Of a stretch of 5,996 bases of DNA, positions 1 to 5,996 are shown piece after piece. A program made the position numbers and the translations under genes. How positions within the stretch are numbered: the first letter of the stretch is position 1; the number at the start of each line of letters is the position of its first letter. The stretch spans positions 5,600 through 11,595 of the forward strand of contig PAOV01000043.1 of NCBI GenBank assembly GCA_002708145.1. The letters run 5' to 3'. The notes under the pieces are model-generated. The model was given only the letters and a program-made list of their open reading frames with translations. It did no database searches and was not told the DNA's origin. This stretch comes from Chloroflexota bacterium (GTDB lineage Bacteria > Chloroflexota > Dehalococcoidia > Lucifugimonadales > Lucifugimonadaceae).

Positions 1-1449
1 TACATAAAAAATAGAAATTTTTCTGGTTACATGGATGAATTAGTAATATGGAATAAAGCACTATCTGAAGAAGAAGTTTCAAAATTATTCAATAATAATG
101 GAAGTCCGATATCTATCAATGATGATTTACAAAAAGGATTGTTAATCTATTTACCATTTGAAAAAATATCCGAAGAAACTACTACAAATAATCAAAAATC
201 TTCTATTACGAGTAAATGTCTGGAAATTACTAGTGATACATGTAAGACCTTAATTGGCTATTCGTCAATTTTTGAATTAGTTCCTGGAAAACAAGGCAAT
301 TCAATCAAATTTGATAGTAATAATTCTATTAAATTCGACGATGGCATATTCCCATTTTCTTCAACGCCACGAAGTATCTCTATGTGGGTCAATCCAACAT
401 CTTCGTCTGATTATGGGAATATTCTATATCATTCTGGAATGCAACAAAATGAAAAAGTTTTTGAAATTAATACTCATTTGTGGGGACAAAATTCTATATC
501 TGTAGGTATTCTATCTGACGATATCTATTCTCAACCTAATGTATTGAAACTTAATGAATGGAATCATATTACAATCACATTTGATGGAAGTGATTCTTTC
601 GATACTAATACTCTTAAAATATTTCATAATGGAAATTTATTAGAAACTAATGCTGCATCAGAACAAGTAATACTAAATGATGATGTAAAATTATCTACTA
701 CTCCATATTTTGGGTTTGATCTATTAACAAAATATCTACTTTGGATATCTTTTCCAATTTTCTTCTTATTATTACCCTATGGCTTAATTCTATTTTTCAA
801 AAATCGAGATTATAAAACAGGCACAATTGTTCTATTTGGATTAGTTTTAGCTTTGCCAGCATTATATGCATACTTTAGAGAATTTTATGAAATAAAATAT
901 CTATTTTATTTATACCCAATTTTCACTGTTATTTCTATTTACACTGTTAAAAAAATATCAGAAAAAATACCAAATCTAAAACTCTTATCACTTTTAATCA
1001 TAGTTCCAATTATTTTTGGGTCTATTGCATTTATTGATTTCAAAAAAATTGATAATGAATTTGAAAGAGAAGCTTTTGAACTTACAAAAATAGTTCTTGA
1101 AAGAACTGCTGGAATTAATGAATCAACACATAACATCTCTAAATATGCAGCAACTGCAGAGTCTTTTTCAGAAACTGAACTATTACCTCAAAAAACATCA
1201 TTTGAATTACAGAGACTAAGTCCTTATTCTAGCAATAATCTATTAGAATTCATAACAAATTCAAAAAACTCTGGACTTACACATCTTGTAGTTGATGAAA
1301 ATACAAAACCTAATTTCTTAAACGAACTTTTCCATAATGAAGAAAAATTTGAATATATACTAAAAGAATTTGATTCTATTGAACATGGCTTTACTTATCA
1401 TGTAAAAATCTTTAAAATAGATTTTTCTAGTATTCCTCCACAACAATAA
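1..1449 (+). CDS. LamG-domain / GT-C glycosyltransferase-like membrane protein, 5'-partial
   Basis: The frame is open from base 1, so this is the C-terminal 482 residues of a longer protein. The first Met (base 31) lies inside a motif and is not the start. Residues 1-32 match the end of a LamG (concanavalin A-like) domain: FSGYMDELVIWNKALSEEEV. Residues about 45-230 form a second LamG domain, with LIYLPFE, a SISMWV strand and the LNEWNHITITFDG motif. Its last strand is then replaced by YFGFDLLTKYLLW and four membrane segments (about 241-266, 274-292, 299-316, 329-346). A soluble domain of about 135 residues follows, with GLTHLVVDE and HGFTYHVKIFKID. From memory, this half resembles the C-terminus of thaumarchaeal GT39-like glycosyltransferases, which use lipid-linked sugars at the membrane. 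Four segments would put LamG and the tail on the same, probably outer, face. The acidic catalytic residues of GT-C enzymes lie in the N-terminal half, which is not in the window. Whether it is an active enzyme or a chimera is unknown. Confidence 0.8.
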   Translation, partial: YIKNRNFSGYMDELVIWNKALSEEEVSKLFNNNGSPISINDDLQKGLLIYLPFEKISEETTTNNQKSSITSKCLEITSDTCKTLIGYSSIFELVPGKQGNSIKFDSNNSIKFDDGIFPFSSTPRSISMWVNPTSSSDYGNILYHSGMQQNEKVFEINTHLWGQNSISVGILSDDIYSQPNVLKLNEWNHITITFDGSDSFDTNTLKIFHNGNLLETNAASEQVILNDDVKLSTTPYFGFDLLTKYLLWISFPIFFLLLPYGLILFFKNRDYKTGTIVLFGLVLALPALYAYFREFYEIKYLFYLYPIFTVISIYTVKKISEKIPNLKLLSLLIIVPIIFGSIAFIDFKKIDNEFEREAFELTKIVLERTAGINESTHNISKYAATAESFSETELLPQKTSFELQRLSPYSSNNLLEFITNSKNSGLTHLVVDENTKPNFLNELFHNEEKFEYILKEFDSIEHGFTYHVKIFKIDFSSIPPQQ

Positions 1450-1487
1450 GTCGCAAAGTATTTCAATACAACTCTGAAAAAACTCAT

Positions 1488-1640
1488 ATGAGTAAATTAG
1501 GCACAATAAAAGAAATTTTTGAATTATTACGTTATAGAAGAAAATTTTACATGTTTCCAATAATCATCCTCTTGATATCCTTGATTGGTGTAACTACATT
1601 AGCTCAATCTGGTCTTGTCGCATTCATTTATCCGATTTAA
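1488..1640 (+). CDS. DUF5989 family small membrane protein (SxtK-like)
   Basis: This is a 50-residue gene. The N-terminal amphipathic stretch includes IFELLRYRRKFYMFP. A single hydrophobic segment follows (residues about 22-42, FPIIILLISLIGVTTLA), and the end is QSGLVAFIYPI. This matches the DUF5989 pattern I know: a basic R-x-R-K-F/W motif, P-hydrophobic helix, a small-residue turn and a terminal FIY, at the usual length near 50. The function is unknown. The family is found beside NodU-type carbamoyltransferases and SxtJ proteins, and I believe SxtK of the saxitoxin cluster belongs to the same type. The start is the only ATG giving the full motif and sits 38 nt after the previous stop. No Shine-Dalgarno is visible, so it may be read from a leaderless or very short-leader transcript; the AT-rich GTATTTCAATA at 1459-1469 is a weak TATA candidate. 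The stop is one base before the next ATG, which suggests coupled translation. A role as a membrane partner of the carbamoyltransferase is inference. Confidence 0.85.
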   Translation: MSKLGTIKEIFELLRYRRKFYMFPIIILLISLIGVTTLAQSGLVAFIYPI

Positions 1641-1641
1641 A

Positions 1642-1998
1642 ATGGAATTATCATCTCCAAGATTCAAAGCACTCGCTGTTTCGGCAGGATTCACTTTTTG
1701 GTTTGTAATCATTACATCCTCTATAGGTTTATTCACTTTTGAAACACTTGGCATATTTGTAGCTAGTATTGTATCTATCACTCAATTAATTGCATCAAAA
1801 CTTTCAAACGCATTAGATATTTTTGCAAAATTCAACACAAAACTTTTCTTGGGAATTTTATTTGTATTTGTAATTTCTTTATATGGAATTTTTTTCAAAT
1901 TGCTAAAAATTGATCTATTAAGATTAAATCAAAACAAGTCAAGTTACTGGATCAAACTTAACGATATAAATGAATCAAAAATCCATAAGCAATATTAA
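1642..1998 (+). CDS. SxtJ-like membrane protein
   Basis: This 118-residue protein has three predicted membrane segments (about 11-31, 35-53, 69-88) and a charged C-terminal tail. The family hallmarks are a short N-terminus with an RFK motif before helix 1, a second helix followed by a polar linker, a third helix leading into a KIDLLRL stretch, and a closing SYW (residues 101-103). This is the layout of SxtJ-family proteins, usually about 120-140 residues. The proline usually expected in the linker after helix 2 is not obvious, so the protein is divergent. I chose the ATG at 1642 over the in-frame TTG at 1615, because the TTG would overlap DUF5989 by 26 bases and add nine residues with no family match. 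Its stop abuts the carbamoyltransferase ATG with no gap. The biochemical function is unknown. A scaffold or transport aid for the carbamoyltransferase at the inner face of the membrane is inference from conserved neighbourhood. Confidence 0.75.
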   Translation: MELSSPRFKALAVSAGFTFWFVIITSSIGLFTFETLGIFVASIVSITQLIASKLSNALDIFAKFNTKLFLGILFVFVISLYGIFFKLLKIDLLRLNQNKSSYWIKLNDINESKIHKQY

Positions 1999-3702
1999 AT
2001 GTACACTCTAGGTATCTCTTGTTATTATCATGATTCTGCTGCATGTTTGCTGCATGATGGGAAAGTAATCGCAGCTGTTGAAGAAGAAAGATTTTCTAGA
2101 ATTAAATTTGATGATGATTTTCCAATTAAAGCTATAACTTGGTGTCTAAAAGAAGCTAATATCTCAATAAAGGAAATAGATAATATTGCATTTTATGATA
2201 AACCCCTTTTAAAATTTGAAAGATTATTGGATAATTACATTGCTGTTGCTCCAAGAGGATTATTCAGTTTTTTAGACGTTATACCAAAATGGATTCACAA
2301 AAGACTTTGGATAAAAAGTGAAATAAAAAAACATCTAAATGATTTTTCCGGAGAAATAATTTTTCCTGAACATCATCTATCCCATGCGGCACACGCTTTT
2401 TTTACTTCCCCATTTGAGGAATCTGCATTTCTAACTGTTGATGGTGTAGGAGAATGGTCTACAACAGCATTTGGTGTTGCTAATAATAACGAAATTAAAC
2501 TAGATAGCGATATACGATGGCCACATTCTCTTGGTTTATTCTATTCCGCGTTTACCTATTTTCTTGGATTTAAAGTCAATGAAGGTGAATACAAACTAAT
2601 GGGATTATCTTCGTATGGTAAACCAAAGTTTCATGATCTTATTCTGAATGAATTGATTGATGTAAAAAATGATGGTAGTATTAAGATGAATATGAAATTT
2701 TTTGCTTATACATATGATAAAGTAATGACTAACAAAAATTTCTCAGAATTATTTGGTATCTCTCCTAGAAAGCATGATTCAAAGGTTGAACAAACACACT
2801 TTGATATTGCAGCAAGTGCACAATCAGTTCTCGAAGAAATACTATTAAAAATGTGTAATCATGTATATCAAAAAACAAATATGAAAAATCTATGCCTTGG
2901 TGGTGGTGTTGCACTAAATGGTGTTGCAAATAATAGAATCCTGACTGATGGTCCATTTGAAAATCTTCACATACCTCCATCTCCTGGAGACGCTGGCAGT
3001 GCAGTTGGTTGTGCTCAATATCTATATTATTGCCATTTGAAGAAACAACGAAAATTTTTAGAACAATATGAACAAATCAAAAATAATATCTATTCAGGTC
3101 CTTCGTTTAATAATATTGAGATAAAATCATTTCTTGATAAAAATAATATTAATTATGAATTTCTTGAAACTGAACAATTACTCAAAAATACTGCAAAATT
3201 AATTTCTGAAAAAAACATAGTTGGTTGGTTTCAAAATAAAATGGAATGGGGCCCTAGGGCTTTAGGAAATAGAAGTATTTTAGCAGATCCTCGACACGCA
3301 GATATGAAAGACATACTTAATGAAAAAATCAAACATAGAGAATCTTTCAGACCATTTGCTCCAAGTATCATGGAAGAATATGTATCAGAATATTTTGAAA
3401 TTGATGTATCTAGTCCATATATGTTATTAGTGGCAAAAGTCAAAAATCCTGAAATAATTCCAGCAGTAACACATGTTGATCAAACTGGAAGATTACAATC
3501 TGTTTCAAAACATGTAAACCCACTTTATTATAATTTAATAAATAAATTTTTTGATATAACTGGAATACCAGTACTAATCAATACATCTATGAATGTAATG
3601 GGGGAGCCTATAGTTAATACACCACAACAAGCTCACAATATGATATTAAAAACTGATATGGACTATATCGTTCTAGGAAATTATATGGTAAAACGTGATT
3701 AA
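1999..3702 (+). CDS. O-carbamoyltransferase, NodU/CmcH/TobZ (SxtI) family
   Basis: Family members use carbamoyl phosphate and ATP to form carbamoyl-adenylate, then pass the carbamoyl group to a hydroxyl of a sugar or other small molecule. The 567 residues are a normal full length. The N-terminal Kae1/HypF-like domain (about 1-345) carries HDSAA (11-15), EEERFSR (28-34), the metal-binding HHLSHAAH (125-132, with H125 and H129 spaced as the HxxxH pair), TVDGVGEW with D148, LGGGVALNG (300-308) and PGDAGSA with D331. The C-terminal carbamoyltransferase domain (about 365-567) carries WGPRALGNRSILADPR (417-432), ESFRPFAPS (448-456) and LINTSMNVMGEPIV (526-539). No key motif looks broken, so it is probably active. 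The ATG directly follows the SxtJ stop, and the next gene begins 2 nt after its own stop. The protein has no signal peptide and should be cytoplasmic. The acceptor cannot be read from sequence; surface-glycan sugars are the favoured guess from the neighbours. Confidence 0.95.
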   Translation: MYTLGISCYYHDSAACLLHDGKVIAAVEEERFSRIKFDDDFPIKAITWCLKEANISIKEIDNIAFYDKPLLKFERLLDNYIAVAPRGLFSFLDVIPKWIHKRLWIKSEIKKHLNDFSGEIIFPEHHLSHAAHAFFTSPFEESAFLTVDGVGEWSTTAFGVANNNEIKLDSDIRWPHSLGLFYSAFTYFLGFKVNEGEYKLMGLSSYGKPKFHDLILNELIDVKNDGSIKMNMKFFAYTYDKVMTNKNFSELFGISPRKHDSKVEQTHFDIAASAQSVLEEILLKMCNHVYQKTNMKNLCLGGGVALNGVANNRILTDGPFENLHIPPSPGDAGSAVGCAQYLYYCHLKKQRKFLEQYEQIKNNIYSGPSFNNIEIKSFLDKNNINYEFLETEQLLKNTAKLISEKNIVGWFQNKMEWGPRALGNRSILADPRHADMKDILNEKIKHRESFRPFAPSIMEEYVSEYFEIDVSSPYMLLVAKVKNPEIIPAVTHVDQTGRLQSVSKHVNPLYYNLINKFFDITGIPVLINTSMNVMGEPIVNTPQQAHNMILKTDMDYIVLGNYMVKRD

Positions 3703-3704
3703 TT

Positions 3705-4778
3705 TTGTCAGTAGAAGTTTCTTATAAAAAACAATTTGTATTTGGTTTGTTAATGCTCTGTGTTTTATTAGCGTCAATTGAAATAATTCTACGGGTAGCT
3801 GACTACTATAATCCTAATTGTAATTTTATGGATAGTGATGTTTTCTCTAATGTTGATGCTGAAACAAAACGAAAAATTTGTCTTGATAATGATTCGTTAA
3901 AATGGAACACTGTACCTAATTTGCATTTAATACCAAATCAAAATCTTGATACAATAAATATCAACAATGATGGATTTAGAGGAAAAGAAATTCAAACACC
4001 AAAAGATACTGATACCTTTAGAATATTCATTGTTGGTGGATCTACGACATTTGGTGTTGGTTCCACATCTGATAATTCATCTATTCCAGGTGAATTACAA
4101 CAAATGATGAATTCTTTAGATGACACAAAAAAAATAGAAGTGATTAATGCAGGAATCCCTAAAGCTTATTCCTTCACTGAGATTAATCTGATACATAATA
4201 AGCTCTTAAACTACCAACCGAATTTAATTATCGTATATGATGGTTGGAATGATATCCATAGACCATTCAATGAATATGATAAAAAAATAAATAATTCTTC
4301 ATATGAACAATTCCTTCAGTTAATTATCACTAATGATTTTTACAAAACCGCAAAAATTATTTTAAAAAATGTGATAAATATTAACAATCAAGATTCAATC
4401 TCAAATTTTGATTCTAATATGATCAATCAAAAGGTGGATTTATGGAAAACAAATTGGAATAATTTATGTGAAAAAATGGAAAATAAAAACATCGATGTAA
4501 TCTTAACTTTACAACCGTTAGTTGGAACTGGAAATAAAATCATGACTCCTGAAGAAGAAATCCACTTCACTAAAAATGATCATATTACTATGCTTCAATC
4601 TTATGATCAATATTCTAAATCATTATTATATTTAGATAAGTGTTCACAAGCAATTGATCTTCAAAATATATTTGATGATTATGATAACACTATCTTTTAC
4701 GATGGTGGCCATGTTAGTGATAATGGAAATAAAATTGTTGCAAAAAAACTATATGAAATTATTCTAGAATATATCTAA
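3705..4778 (+). CDS. Membrane-anchored SGNH/GDSL hydrolase-like protein
   Basis: This is a 357-residue protein with an N-terminal signal anchor (about 10-30) and a large domain probably outside the cell. The SGNH blocks are in order: block I IFIVGGSTTFGVG with candidate nucleophile Ser113, block II VINAGIPKAYS with Gly150, block III VYDGWNDIH with Asn182 in the oxyanion hole, and block V DGGHVSDNG with Asp333 and His336. Block I reads GGST rather than GDS, a variant common in SGNH proteins of carbohydrate loci. These proteins remove or transfer acyl groups on sugars, and the substrate here is unknown. The start is TTG: an in-frame TGA at 3696-3698 blocks extension, and the first ATG (Met17) lies inside the membrane helix, so it would cut the anchor. 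The 2-nt gap after the carbamoyltransferase stop supports one transcript. SGNH proteins often follow DUF5989/SxtJ/carbamoyltransferase trios. The hydrolase-versus-transferase choice is open. Confidence 0.85.
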   Translation: MSVEVSYKKQFVFGLLMLCVLLASIEIILRVADYYNPNCNFMDSDVFSNVDAETKRKICLDNDSLKWNTVPNLHLIPNQNLDTININNDGFRGKEIQTPKDTDTFRIFIVGGSTTFGVGSTSDNSSIPGELQQMMNSLDDTKKIEVINAGIPKAYSFTEINLIHNKLLNYQPNLIIVYDGWNDIHRPFNEYDKKINNSSYEQFLQLIITNDFYKTAKIILKNVININNQDSISNFDSNMINQKVDLWKTNWNNLCEKMENKNIDVILTLQPLVGTGNKIMTPEEEIHFTKNDHITMLQSYDQYSKSLLYLDKCSQAIDLQNIFDDYDNTIFYDGGHVSDNGNKIVAKKLYEIILEYI

Positions 4779-4786
4779 ATCAACAA

Positions 4787-4796
4787 TTATTATAAT
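4787..4796 (+). promoter_or_regulatory. Candidate archaeal TATA box for mtnA
   Basis: The AT-only stretch TTATTATAAT lies in the 37-nt gap between the SGNH gene and mtnA. Its centre is about 25 nt before the mtnA ATG. That is the spacing expected of an archaeal TATA box when transcription starts at or next to the start codon (leaderless mRNA), and no Shine-Dalgarno precedes this ATG. The call rests on position and composition in an AT-rich genome, so it is tentative. Confidence 0.45.
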
Positions 4797-4815
4797 AGAA
4801 AATATCAAGTTTCAT

Positions 4816-5850
4816 ATGACACTTAGAACTGTAGAATGGAAAAATAATTCTGTTATTATGATTGATCAAACAAAACTACCAAATATTCTGGAATATGTTA
4901 CATATACTGATTATAATCAAATTGCTGATGCAATCAGAACTTTGGTAGTAAGAGGTGCTCCTGCTATTGGTGTGTCTGGCGCATTTGGACTGGCTTTAGC
5001 TGCATTACAAAGTAATGCTACTACAAAGGATGATCTAATTTCATACATGGAAACAGCTAAAAAAATTTTATTTGAAACTAGACCTACTGCAATTAATCTT
5101 GCTTGGGGGTTAGAAAAAATTATGGAAATTGCAAAAAAATCTGATACTGTTGAAAACCTAAAAAATGATGTTGTTCAATATGCTAAAAAAATGGCAGAAG
5201 ATGACATACAAATCAATATGACAATGGGAAAAAATGGATCTGAATTATTTAATGATAATGATACTATTATGACTCATTGTAATGCTGGTGCATTAGCTAC
5301 TGTTGGTTATGGTACTGCATTGGGAGTCATACGTGCAACAAAAGATAGTGGAAAAAATATTAAAGTTATAGCTACTGAAACTCGTCCAATTCAACAAGGT
5401 TCAAGATTAACTGCTTTTGAATTAAAACATGACGGAATTGATGTTAGTTTAATTCCTGATACTGCAGTTGGTTATTCAATGGCTAATGGTCTAGTGGATA
5501 AAATTGTAGTTGGTGCAGATAGAATTTTAAGAACAGGTCACGTTTACAACAAAATTGGAACATATCAAGTAGCCACTATGGCAAATCAACATAAAATTCC
5601 ATTTTATGTAGCAGCACCTCTTTCAACATTTGATATGAAAAGTAATCCTGAAGATGTAGTAATTGAACAACGAAAAGGATCTGAAGTTACTGGAATTGGT
5701 GATAAAAAGACTGCACCTGATGGAATTGATGTAATCAATCCTGCATTTGATATGACTCCTCCAGAATTAATTGCTGGAATAATTACTGAGAAAGGTGTTG
5801 TAAATACACCATTTGAGGAATCTATAAAAAAATTATTCCAAGCTAATTAA
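4816..5850 (+). CDS. mtnA: S-methyl-5-thioribose-1-phosphate isomerase (eIF2B-like family)
   Basis: The enzyme converts methylthioribose-1-phosphate to methylthioribulose-1-phosphate in methionine salvage and is cytoplasmic. At 344 residues it is standard length. The N-terminal helical domain has RGAPAIGVSG (46-55) and FETRPTAINLAW (86-97). The Rossmann-like domain has MTHCNAGALATVGYGT (152-167) with catalytic Cys155, ATETRPIQQGSRLTAFEL (186-203), and VVGADRI with catalytic Asp235 followed by NKIGTYQVA. These correspond to Cys160 and Asp240 of the Bacillus enzyme. The RGAPAIG motif and the N-terminus MTLRTVEWKNN fit MtnA better than the related ribose-1,5-bisphosphate isomerase or eIF2B subunits, although this superfamily is easily misassigned. 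The ATG gives the canonical N-terminus. The gene is set apart from the cassette by a 37-nt gap with a promoter candidate, so it is probably transcribed on its own. Repetitive, simple codon use (many GAT, ACT, AAT, GGT) fits a resident core gene. Confidence 0.93.
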   Translation: MTLRTVEWKNNSVIMIDQTKLPNILEYVTYTDYNQIADAIRTLVVRGAPAIGVSGAFGLALAALQSNATTKDDLISYMETAKKILFETRPTAINLAWGLEKIMEIAKKSDTVENLKNDVVQYAKKMAEDDIQINMTMGKNGSELFNDNDTIMTHCNAGALATVGYGTALGVIRATKDSGKNIKVIATETRPIQQGSRLTAFELKHDGIDVSLIPDTAVGYSMANGLVDKIVVGADRILRTGHVYNKIGTYQVATMANQHKIPFYVAAPLSTFDMKSNPEDVVIEQRKGSEVTGIGDKKTAPDGIDVINPAFDMTPPELIAGIITEKGVVNTPFEESIKKLFQAN

Positions 5851-5886
5851 CATCAAGTTTTTATTCATTTCATACTATTTTTTTTT
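5851..5886 (+). terminator. T-rich intergenic tract; possible mtnA terminator
   Basis: The 36-nt gap holds two pyrimidine-rich runs: GTTTTTATT from 5857, and nine consecutive T (5878-5886) that end immediately before the next ATG. There is no hairpin. Archaeal RNA polymerase commonly terminates on T-runs of the non-template strand, so the tract could end the mtnA transcript. The first run lies about 25-30 nt before the next start and could instead form part of a weak promoter for it. Both uses are inference. Confidence 0.35.
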
Positions 5887-5996
5887 ATGAGTACTGTTAA
5901 TGTTGAACATGTCCGGGATTCACTCAAAAAATGTATGGATCCTGAAGTCCCATTAAGTATTGTAGATATGGGCTTAATTTATGGAATTGATGTAAC
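5887..5996 (+). CDS. MIP18 family (DUF59) iron-sulfur assembly protein, 3'-partial
   Basis: Thirty-six codons are visible before the window ends. A short N-terminal helix (VNVEHVRDSLKKCM) is followed by DPEVPLSIVDMGLIYGIDV, the signature start of MIP18/DUF59 domains (DPE-x-P ... I-V-D-x-G-L-I/V-Y). Members such as SufT, PaaD and the N-terminal domain found on some ApbC/Nbp35 ATPases act in maturation of iron-sulfur proteins. A stand-alone MIP18 protein is about 100-130 residues, so roughly 70-90 residues would lie beyond the edge; a longer fusion to a P-loop ATPase cannot be excluded. The ATG is chosen because it is in frame with the motif, gives a normal N-terminal helix and is preceded by a T-run with no ribosome binding site. 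It follows mtnA by 36 nt on the same strand. Co-transcription is possible, but the T-run argues against it. There is no obvious pathway link to mtnA. Confidence 0.85.
   Translation, partial: MSTVNVEHVRDSLKKCMDPEVPLSIVDMGLIYGIDV

Noticed and set aside
31..33. ATG as the start of the LamG gene
   Set aside because: The frame is open from base 1 and the upstream residues (NFSGY) complete the LamG terminal motif, so this Met is internal.
311..505. 64-residue plus-strand frame within the LamG coding region
   Set aside because: It lies out of frame inside a coding sequence with clear LamG motifs and has no motif of its own.
1615..1641. TTG start giving a 127-residue SxtJ-like protein
   Set aside because: It would overlap the DUF5989 gene by 26 bases, while the ATG at 1642 follows the DUF5989 stop by one base and gives a family-like N-terminus.
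2765..2980. Minus-strand open frame opposite the carbamoyltransferase
   Set aside because: It lies wholly inside a strongly conserved gene, is low-complexity (His/Gln rich) and has no recognisable motif. The other minus-strand frames (939-1136, 1360-1560, 1599-1781, 3231-3443) are likewise shadows of plus-strand genes.
3251..3260. Ten-base GC palindrome GCCCTAGGGC
   Set aside because: It encodes part of the conserved WGPRALG motif and is explained by coding; nothing suggests a regulatory or recombination site.
4804..5860. Short repeat ATCAAGTTT just before mtnA (4804-4812) and just after it (5852-5860)
   Set aside because: Nine bases in AT-rich intergenic DNA can match by chance, and there are no signs of insertion such as terminal inverted repeats.

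Overview
The window is strongly AT-rich, with short intergenic gaps, almost no Shine-Dalgarno motifs, a TTG start, and a TATA-like element about 25 nt before an ATG. With an archaeal-type neighbourhood of methylthioribose-1-phosphate isomerase next to a MIP18/DUF59 protein, this points to an archaeon. The best guess is a Nitrosopumilus-like ammonia oxidiser (Nitrososphaerota). The assignment is inference from composition and gene recognition; no marker gene is present. All genes lie on the + strand.

Region 1 (1-1449) is the 3' part of a gene already open at the first base. It encodes the tail of one LamG domain, a second LamG domain, then four membrane segments and a C-terminal domain resembling the end of a membrane-bound GT-C (GT39-like) glycosyltransferase. 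It is either a tandem LamG insertion in a loop of such an enzyme or a chimeric gene.

Region 2 (1488-4778) is a tight four-gene cassette with gaps of 1, 0 and 2 nt: a 50-aa DUF5989 membrane peptide (SxtK-like), an SxtJ-like small membrane protein, a NodU/TobZ-type O-carbamoyltransferase (the SxtI family), and a membrane-anchored SGNH hydrolase-like protein. The first three are the same trio of families as sxtI-sxtJ-sxtK of cyanobacterial saxitoxin clusters. Such trios also occur in surface polysaccharide loci. Beside a glycosyltransferase-like gene, the natural reading is carbamoylation, and perhaps acylation or deacylation, of a cell-surface glycan.

Region 3 (4779-5996) looks like core genome: mtnA with its own promoter candidate, then the first 36 codons of a MIP18-family Fe-S assembly protein that runs off the end. 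The step from surface-glycan cassette to housekeeping genes falls at about 4779-4815. No RNA gene, insertion sequence, CRISPR array or gene-free stretch over 300 bases was seen.
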